11,351 nt of DNA from the NCBI GenBank assembly GCA_937951935.1, contig CALGAM010000134.1, positions 1 to 11,351 of the forward strand, read 5' to 3'. A model generated the notes under the pieces. That model searched no databases. It was not told the origin of the DNA and saw only the letters and a list, made by a program, of their open reading frames with translations. The position numbers were made by a program, and so were the translations under genes. This document shows, in pieces, positions 6,186-11,351 of the stretch (positions are counted from its first letter, which is position 1; each line of letters begins with the position of its first letter). The DNA is from an uncultured Micromonospora sp. (lineage in GTDB: Bacteria > Actinomycetota > Actinomycetes > Mycobacteriales > Micromonosporaceae).

Positions 6186-7790
6186 ATGGAGTCCGACGGC
6201 CTGTTCCCACTCGCCAGACCCGGTGACGGGGAGGACCCGGTCGTGCCCGCGGCCGGCGCCGACGGCTTCACCGCACCCACGCCGGATTCCCCGCTGCCGG
6301 TCCGGATGCGGCCGACCCACCTCGACGAACTGGTGGGGCAGGATCACCTCCTGGCGCCGGGCGCCCCGCTACGGCAGTTGGTGACCGGTGCGGCGCCGAT
6401 GTCGGTGATCCTGTGGGGGCCGCCGGGCAGCGGCAAGACGACCATCGCCCACCTGGTCGCGCGGGCCACCCAGCGGCGCTTCGTGGCGATGTCCGCCCTG
6501 TCCGCCGGGGTCAAGGACGTCCGCGCGGTCATCGAGACGGCCCGGCGACAGCGCCGCGCCGGCGGCCCGCCGACCGTGCTCTTCATCGACGAGGTGCACC
6601 GGTTCAGCAGGACGCAACAGGACTCGCTGCTGGCGGCGGTGGAGGACCGGACCGTGACGCTGCTGGCGGCCACCACCGAGAACCCGTACTTCTCGGTCAT
6701 CTCGCCGCTGCTCTCCCGGTGCGTGCTGCTCACCCTCCAACCGCTGTCCGACGACGCGGTCCGCACCCTGCTGCGCCGTGCGGTCACCGACGAGCGTGGG
6801 CTCGGCGGCGCGCTCACCCTTGCCCCCGACGCCGAGGACCACCTGGTACGCCTCGCCGGCGGCGACGTACGCAAGGCGCTGACCGCCCTGGAGGCGGCGG
6901 CCGGCTCCGCGCGGGCCCGGGGCGGCACGGTGATCGACCTGGCCACCACCGAACAGGCGGTGGACGTCGCCGCGGTGCGGTACGACCGCAGCGGTGACAC
7001 CCACTACGACGTGGTCAGCGCATTCATCAAGAGCATGCGGGGCTCCGACGTGGACGCCGCGCTGCACTGGCTGGCCCGGATGCTGGTGGCGGGGGAGGAC
7101 CCACGGTTCATCGCCCGGCGAATTGTGATCTTCGCGAGCGAGGATGTCGGGATGGCCGACCCGAGCGCGCTGAGTGTGGCGACGGCCGCCGCCCACGCGG
7201 TGGAGTACGTCGGCCTGCCGGAGGCGCAGCTCAACCTGGCACAGGCGGTGATCCACATGGCGACGGCGCCGAAGTCGAACTCCGTGACCACGGCGATCGG
7301 CGCGGCGATCGCCGACGTCCGCGCCGGACGGGGTGGCCTGGTACCACGGGCCCTGCGCGACGCGCACTATCCGGGGGCCCGAGGGCTCGGGCACGGGATC
7401 GGATACCGCTACCCGCACGACGACCACCGCGGCGTGGTCGCCCAACAGTACGTGCCGGACGACCTGGTCGGAGTCGACTACTACCAGCCGACCGGGCACG
7501 GCGCCGAGCGAGCGGTGAAGGAGCGGCTGACGGTACTCCGGCGTATCGTCCGCGGCCAGACCGGTCCAATCGGCCAGACCGGTCCGGCCGGGCCGGCCCG
7601 CGAGGGCGGCGGACGGGCGGCGGGTGCCGGTCCGGCCCGGGTCGCCCGCACCCGCGACGCGAACGGGCGGGTCGCGACGGACCTCGTGGCAGAGGCGACG
7701 GGTGGGGCCGGCCGCGCGGCGGGCGGGCCCGGCGAGAACCGGCAGGCCGGGGACAGCGGCGAGGAATCGGTGGGGGAGGCACACCAGTGA
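6186..7790 (+). CDS. rarA: Replication-associated recombination protein A (RarA/MgsA AAA+ ATPase)
   Basis: RarA is a tetrameric AAA+ ATPase related to clamp loaders and to eukaryotic WRNIP1/Mgs1. It acts at stalled replication forks. The MRPTHLDELVGQDHLL entry near 40-55 is typical. Walker A is GPPGSGKTT (78-86), Walker B is VLFIDEVHRF (Asp135-Glu136), sensor 1 is AATTEN, and the arginine finger lies in LLSRC (Arg178). The C-terminal region includes FIKSMRGSDVDAALHWLARM, EDPRFIARRI and the signature PKSNSV, with YRYPHD near its end. From residue 457 a disordered 78-residue Gly/Ala/Arg tail follows, beginning with five Gly-X-Y triplets. That tail is additional to the usual family length of about 430-450. 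The start could be GTG 6183 or ATG 6186; I prefer the ATG because it sits at leaderless distance from TAATGT. The stop overlaps the next start (GTGA), so expression of the downstream protein is coupled. Confidence 0.96.
   Translation: MESDGLFPLARPGDGEDPVVPAAGADGFTAPTPDSPLPVRMRPTHLDELVGQDHLLAPGAPLRQLVTGAAPMSVILWGPPGSGKTTIAHLVARATQRRFVAMSALSAGVKDVRAVIETARRQRRAGGPPTVLFIDEVHRFSRTQQDSLLAAVEDRTVTLLAATTENPYFSVISPLLSRCVLLTLQPLSDDAVRTLLRRAVTDERGLGGALTLAPDAEDHLVRLAGGDVRKALTALEAAAGSARARGGTVIDLATTEQAVDVAAVRYDRSGDTHYDVVSAFIKSMRGSDVDAALHWLARMLVAGEDPRFIARRIVIFASEDVGMADPSALSVATAAAHAVEYVGLPEAQLNLAQAVIHMATAPKSNSVTTAIGAAIADVRAGRGGLVPRALRDAHYPGARGLGHGIGYRYPHDDHRGVVAQQYVPDDLVGVDYYQPTGHGAERAVKERLTVLRRIVRGQTGPIGQTGPAGPAREGGGRAAGAGPARVARTRDANGRVATDLVAEATGGAGRAAGGPGENRQAGDSGEESVGEAHQ
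7553..7585 (+). repeat. 15-bp direct repeat encoding collagen-like triplets
   Basis: CGGCCAGACCGGTCC occurs at 7553-7567 and 7571-7585. Within rarA it encodes GQTGPIGQTGP, followed by AGPA, so the reading is five Gly-X-Y triplets at residues 457-471. Confidence 0.7.
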
Positions 7791-10036
7791 GATCGCGCGG
7801 TTCGGACCGGGGCGACGACGGCCACGACGAGCGGCGGGAACCGCGGGGCAGGGGGTACCGCTGGGGGCGGGGCCGGCCGGAGGAGGCGCCCCGTGAGCCG
7901 GAGGTCAGCGGCGAGGAGCTCGGCTGGATCGCCGACCTGCGCACCGCCAAGGAGCGGCGCGGCGCCATCGGCCCGGACGACGCGGATCCCGCCGCGCGGC
8001 CGGAGCGGCTGCCCGGGGCACCGGAGCCCGGCCGCGGTCTGTCGGGCACCGGCATCCCCGAGCCGGCACCCTGGCCACGTCCGGCGGCCGAGCGGCGTCC
8101 GCCGGACGAGCCCACGCCGCCCTTCGGCGCGCGGCCCCGTCCCGGCACCGGCCACCAGCCCCGTCCCGGGTCGGCGTCGACCGATCCCGCCGCCCCGCGC
8201 GCGGCCGGCGTCGGACCGGAGGAGCGCCCCGGGGGACGGCACCTGGCGCCGTCGACTCCGACGCCCGGACGGTCCGGAGGGCGGCACAGTGCCCCGGAGC
8301 CGGCCGACGACTTCGTCGTCCCCGCGTCCGGCAACGCACCGCCGGTGCCCGGGTCGGCCACGCCGCGAGGTGCCGGCGACCCGCTCGCCCCGGGCGGCGC
8401 GCCCCGACCGGGCGTACGACCCGGATCCGCGGTGCCACCGCACACCGTCCCGGGTGGGCCACCCCTGCGCCCGACGGGGTCCTCGCCCGCCGTCGACGAC
8501 ACCGGCGCGGGATTCGGCGTCGGGGGCCGTGAGGCGGGACCGGCTCCCCGCGCGTCGGTCCCGGCCCCGGGCCGCCCGGCCGCCGGTGGGACGGGCGAGC
8601 TCGCCCGCCCCGGGCCCCGGCACGGTGGCGGCCGCCACCATGCCACCGGGGAGGACGAGAACACGTCACCGGGGTGGCCGCCACGGCTCCGGCGCGGCGT
8701 CGAGCCGTCACCCGCCGGGCGGCCGTCCGGGCCCGCGGCCGCCGGTGGCCGGCACAGCGGCGCCGTGCCGGTCGTGCCCGGCAGCCCGGGCGAGAGCGCG
8801 TCGCGTCCGTCTGACACCCGGTCCGACGTCCCGCCGGCCGCCGGCACCCCCCGGGCCGGCGCCGCGCCGGTCCCGCCCGCGTCGCGGCTCGCCGGACCGC
8901 GGGCACCGGGTTTCCCGCCGGGCGCCGCCCCGGCTACCCCCGGCGGTCCGGCCGGTGCGCCCCCGGCCCCGGGCCGCGGCACCCCCCCGGATCGGGGTGC
9001 GATGCCGGACCGGCCGCGGCCGGTCCCGGGGCAGCCAACCGGTCGGCCGGGCTCACCCGGCCGGCCCTCCGACGAGCCGCGTCCGCCACAGGGTGGGTCC
9101 GCCCCGGCCGTGGCCCGGGCGGCGGCCCGACCCGCCCCGTCCGACCGGATGGACGACCCGCCGTCCGAGACCTCCGCGCGGGTGCCGGCGGCACCGCCCG
9201 GCGGTCCCGGCCAGCCGGATCCGCCGCCGGCCGACTCGGGGTTGTCCACCGGCGCCATCCGGCCGGCCGGCGTCGAGCCGAGAACCGACGGCGGGCAGCC
9301 GACGCACGGGTCGGAGGTCTCGGACCGGCCCGACACCGCCTCCGGCGAGCGGGAACCGGTCCGGGGCGGCCGTACGGAGCACCGCCGGCTGCTCCGCGAG
9401 GAGCGCCGGCTGCGGACCATCGCCCTGCTGCTGGCGGGCCTGCTGGTGCTCGGCGCGGCGCCGGCGTACCTCGGGCTGCGGGCCGCGACCCGGGACCCGG
9501 TCTTCACCGCGCTCGACGCCCTGGCGGTGCCGGCGTGGGCCAAGCGGGACGTGGTGGACGGGGTCAGCGGCAGCCGGTGGTGTCTGCTGGAGTGCCGGTT
9601 CCGGGAGCGGACGATCGAGTCCGAGCGGTCCTGGCAGGAGACGGCCCAGATCTACGAGTCCGCGCTGACCAGGGAGGGCTGGCAGCCGTGGAAGGTGGCA
9701 CTCTGCCCGGAGCGGCCGGTGGAGAACCAGCACTACAGCTGCTGGCGGCGCGACGAGCTGACGCTCGACCTGTGGGTGCGGCCCCCCACCTGTTCCCTGG
9801 AGCTGCCGGATCAGCCGGCGGTGCCCCCGACCACCGACCCGGAGTCCGGCGGTGACGGTGCATCCGACGGGGAGGGCTGCCAGGGGTCCGTGGTTTCGAT
9901 CAAGGTGCGGAACGCGATCGCGGACGACCGGACCGGGCCGCGGCCCAGCACCAATCCGTCCCTGACCGGCGTGGAGCCCGACCCGCTGCTCACCGACCCG
10001 CTCGGCGACCTGCTGCCGACCCCGACGTCGTCGTGA
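7787..10036 (+). CDS. Pro/Gly-rich single-pass membrane protein with small Cys-containing outer domain
   Basis: I do not recognise a named family. The 749 residues begin with a charged stretch and a compact motif, GEELGWIADLRTAKERR (42-58), the only ordered-looking part near the N-terminus. Residues 60-530 are Pro/Gly/Arg/Ala-rich and surely disordered. They hold four GGRH motifs (near 149, 164, 281 and 320). A basic RRLLREERRLR segment precedes one membrane helix (about 544-565). Outside, a roughly 125-residue domain follows, containing SRWCLLECRFRERTIES, EREGW-like helices and CWRRDELTLDLWVRPP, with six cysteines that could form three disulfides. It ends in a Pro/Thr tail. Strong GC at third positions runs through the disordered part, and the long opposite-strand frame there is a shadow. 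Start GTG 7787 has GGGGAGG upstream and overlaps the rarA stop by 4 bp. A link to rarA function is unproven; shared expression is the only evidence. Confidence 0.82.
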   Translation: MRSRGSDRGDDGHDERREPRGRGYRWGRGRPEEAPREPEVSGEELGWIADLRTAKERRGAIGPDDADPAARPERLPGAPEPGRGLSGTGIPEPAPWPRPAAERRPPDEPTPPFGARPRPGTGHQPRPGSASTDPAAPRAAGVGPEERPGGRHLAPSTPTPGRSGGRHSAPEPADDFVVPASGNAPPVPGSATPRGAGDPLAPGGAPRPGVRPGSAVPPHTVPGGPPLRPTGSSPAVDDTGAGFGVGGREAGPAPRASVPAPGRPAAGGTGELARPGPRHGGGRHHATGEDENTSPGWPPRLRRGVEPSPAGRPSGPAAAGGRHSGAVPVVPGSPGESASRPSDTRSDVPPAAGTPRAGAAPVPPASRLAGPRAPGFPPGAAPATPGGPAGAPPAPGRGTPPDRGAMPDRPRPVPGQPTGRPGSPGRPSDEPRPPQGGSAPAVARAAARPAPSDRMDDPPSETSARVPAAPPGGPGQPDPPPADSGLSTGAIRPAGVEPRTDGGQPTHGSEVSDRPDTASGEREPVRGGRTEHRRLLREERRLRTIALLLAGLLVLGAAPAYLGLRAATRDPVFTALDALAVPAWAKRDVVDGVSGSRWCLLECRFRERTIESERSWQETAQIYESALTREGWQPWKVALCPERPVENQHYSCWRRDELTLDLWVRPPTCSLELPDQPAVPPTTDPESGGDGASDGEGCQGSVVSIKVRNAIADDRTGPRPSTNPSLTGVEPDPLLTDPLGDLLPTPTSS

Positions 10037-10069
10037 GGCCGACACTCCTGCCGTAACCTTGTGCTCTTC

Positions 10070-10100
10070 CGGCGGGATCCGCGGTCTGCGGATCCCGCCG
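10070..10100 (+). terminator. Perfect 13-bp hairpin, candidate terminator
   Basis: CGGCGGGATCCGC (10070-10082) pairs with GCGGATCCCGCCG (10088-10100) around a GGTCT loop, 33 bp after the preceding stop. No T run follows. It probably ends the rarA unit. In the rest of the 10037-10318 gap I see no gene and only a weak TAGGGT (10201-10206) as a possible -10. Confidence 0.75.
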
Positions 10101-10318
10101 CGCGGCTGCCGGGCCCGTTCTGGTCTGTCGGCGTGGCCCGCGTCGGGGCCCGGGATTCCCACCCCGACCCCGTCGTGCGACCCGCGGTCGTCACCGACGG
10201 TAGGGTGGGCGGTTGGTACTCCGGTGGGCGTTCCGGTCTGGTTGCCGAGCGGTCGCGCGTCGGGTGTCCGGGTGAGACGGTGGCGCGGTGTCGAGACGGT
10301 GCATGGAGGAGGACACGG

Positions 10319-10792
10319 GTGGACGGCGGAGAGATCGGCCAGATCGCCGCGCTCATCGCGGCCGGGGCGTTCCTGTTGCTGGTGTTGCTGCTGGCCAGGG
10401 CGATCTGGCGGCTGGGTGGCACGGTCGACGCGGCGACCCGGGCCATCAACAACCTCAACGAGCGCGTGGCGCCGATGCTCGGGAACATGAATGTCACGAT
10501 TGAGAACGTGAACACCACGCTGGGCCAGGTGCAGACGACGCTCGACGGGGTCAACAGCCAGCTCGCCAAGGTCGACACGATGACCGCCCACGCACAGACC
10601 GTGACCGCCAACATCGCGAACCTGGCCACCGTGGTCTCCGCCGCCGCGGCGAACCCCCTGGTGAAGGTGGCGGCCTTCGGCTACGGCGTGCGCAAGGCCG
10701 CCGCCGCGCGCCGGCACGCCGAGGAGGAGCGCGAGGTGCGGGCCGCGTTGAAGGAGCAGCGCCGGGCCGGCCGTCGGCGCGGCGGGCGGTGA
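10319..10792 (+). CDS. DUF948 family membrane-anchored coiled-coil protein
   Basis: This protein of 157 residues has an N-terminal membrane helix (IAALIAAGAFLLLVLLLARAI, about 9-29) and an amphipathic coiled coil (about 35-105) with regular Asn/Val/Leu spacing (NVTIENVNTTLGQVQTTL). A short PLVKVAAFGYG hydrophobic patch and a basic Arg/Lys/Glu tail (126-157) complete it. The layout matches the DUF948 family, whose role is not established. I set the start at GTG 10319 because GGAGGAGG (10305-10312) lies six bases upstream and the helix begins at once. A longer open frame reaches back to 10061, but it translates the terminator hairpin and Arg-rich junk. In actinobacteria this gene commonly sits just before a DUF6167 gene and alaS, as here. 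Confidence 0.88.
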   Translation: MDGGEIGQIAALIAAGAFLLLVLLLARAIWRLGGTVDAATRAINNLNERVAPMLGNMNVTIENVNTTLGQVQTTLDGVNSQLAKVDTMTAHAQTVTANIANLATVVSAAAANPLVKVAAFGYGVRKAAAARRHAEEEREVRAALKEQRRAGRRRGGR

Positions 10793-10877
10793 CCGCGTTC
10801 GCGGGCGCGCCCCGCGTGGTGCGCGTGGCCCGGGAGTGGCACGCACGGCGACCCGGTGTGCGGCCACCGACCGGGCT

Positions 10878-10897
10878 CGGACCGGCTGACCGGTCCG
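10878..10897 (+). terminator. Short hairpin between the DUF948 and DUF6167-like genes
   Basis: CGGACCGG (10878-10885) pairs with CCGGTCCG (10890-10897) around a CTGA tetraloop. It lies in the 174-bp gap and has no T tract. It could attenuate or process the transcript instead of ending it. Confidence 0.35.
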
Positions 10898-10966
10898 GTG
10901 GCGCCGGCCGTCCGGCATCCCGGCCCCGCCGCCGGTGGCGTCCCGGTCCGGAGAGAGGATGAGGCC

Positions 10967-11272
10967 ATGAAGCGACTGCTCTGGTTGGGCATCGGGCTCG
11001 CCGTCGGGGCGCTGGTCGTCCGGAAGGTCACCCGGGCGGCCCAGGCATACACCCCCGGCGGCATCGCCAGCTCGCTGTCCGAGTCGGCCAGCGGCCTGAT
11101 CCAGGCGCTGCGGGACTTCGCGGACGACGTCCGCGAGGGCATGGCCGAGCGCGAGCAGCAGATCTACCAGGCGTTCGCCGAGGGCGTGGCGTTCGACGAC
11201 CAGTTCGCCGAGGTGCGGGCCGACCCGCGGACCGGCGACCGTGAACTGTTTCCGGAGGAAGGCAGCAAATGA
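10967..11272 (+). CDS. DUF6167-like small membrane protein
   Basis: This 101-residue protein starts MKRLLWLGIGLAVGALVVRKV, a basic residue pair and then one membrane helix (about 4-20), with the remainder likely in the cytoplasm. A central helix reads SGLIQALRDFADDVREGMAEREQQIYQAF; the RDFADDVREGM-AERE stretch is what I associate with the DUF6167 family found beside DUF948 and alaS in actinobacteria. The tail is acidic. Its function is unknown. The ATG at 10967 is preceded by GAGAGAGGATGAGG. Its TGA overlaps the ATG of alaS, so the two are translationally coupled. Confidence 0.85.
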   Translation: MKRLLWLGIGLAVGALVVRKVTRAAQAYTPGGIASSLSESASGLIQALRDFADDVREGMAEREQQIYQAFAEGVAFDDQFAEVRADPRTGDRELFPEEGSK

Positions 11273-11351
11273 GAACGGCGGAGATCAAGCGGCGTTTCCT
11301 GGCGCATTTCGAGGCGAATGGTCATGCCGTGGTGCCGTCGGCTCCGCTGCC
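11269..11351 (+). CDS. alaS: Alanine--tRNA ligase, N-terminal fragment (runs off window)
   Basis: Only the first 27 full codons are present. MRTAEIKRRFLAHFEANGH followed by AVVPSAPL is the characteristic N-terminus of AlaRS, which charges tRNA-Ala in the cytoplasm. The ATG at 11269 overlaps the upstream stop (ATGA), and GGAGGAAGG (11254-11262) is a strong Shine-Dalgarno six bases away. Confidence 0.95.
   Translation, partial: MRTAEIKRRFLAHFEANGHAVVPSAPL

Noticed and set aside
7231..9543. 770-residue open frame on the minus strand
   Set aside because: It mirrors the disordered Pro/Gly-rich part of the + strand gene and the end of rarA. Low-complexity GC-rich sequence is open in several frames. 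The + strand frame has a coupled start, a membrane helix and a folded domain; this one does not.
10201..10206. TAGGGT as -10 of the DUF948 gene
   Set aside because: The hexamer is plausible, but no -35 is visible and the leader would be over 100 nt, so it is too weak to list.
10061..10318. Longer N-terminus for the DUF948 gene
   Set aside because: It covers the 13-bp terminator hairpin and has no Shine-Dalgarno at its start. The GTG at 10319 has a strong one and gives the normal family layout.
1..11351. tRNA or rRNA genes, insertion sequences, prophage or biosynthetic clusters
   Set aside because: None was seen. The gaps are short and hold only hairpins, promoters and repeats, and no transposase-like or integrase-like protein is encoded.

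Overview
The window is very GC-rich (roughly 70% or more). Its genes use mostly G/C-ending codons, with GTG and TTG starts beside ATG. Gene content and order (aspS, then rarA, then a DUF948 protein, a DUF6167-like protein and alaS) point to a high-GC actinomycete. A member of the Micromonosporaceae is my best guess, made from general knowledge and not from a search. All convincing genes are on the + strand. The many long minus-strand open frames are GC-driven shadows.

Layout. Positions 1-218 hold an unresolved piece of coding-like sequence and a short hairpin resembling a type I-E CRISPR repeat. aspS (415-2220) follows with a clean Shine-Dalgarno and carries the residues expected of a non-discriminating AspRS. 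After a short tandem repeat and a large hairpin comes an unnamed membrane protein (2402-3874). It joins a DnaJ-C-terminal-like beta domain, a Pro/Ala linker, one membrane helix and an extracellular part. A perfect 17-bp hairpin closes that unit. Next is a two-gene operon (4075-6083): an ArsR-like winged-helix regulator and an MFS exporter, overlapping by 4 bp. Its promoter carries three TGTGCA boxes exactly 13 bp apart. This looks like a self-regulated efflux cassette placed among housekeeping genes.

The second half starts with rarA (6186-7790), a replication-fork AAA+ ATPase. It overlaps by 4 bp a long Pro/Gly-rich protein with one membrane helix and a small Cys-containing outer domain (7787-10036). 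After a strong 13-bp hairpin come a DUF948 coiled-coil membrane protein (10319-10792), a small DUF6167-like membrane protein (10967-11272), and the first 27 complete codons of alaS, which overlaps the DUF6167-like gene by 4 bp.

Three starts (2402, 4075, 6186) lie 6-7 nt after a -10-like hexamer and have no Shine-Dalgarno, which suggests leaderless mRNAs. The other starts (415, 4749, 7787, 10319, 10967, 11269) have good Shine-Dalgarno sequences. Nothing here is a complete, clearly new defence or biosynthetic system. The most interesting items are the membrane-anchored DnaJ-like protein, the periodic operator of the efflux cassette, and the coupling of a structural-looking membrane protein to rarA.
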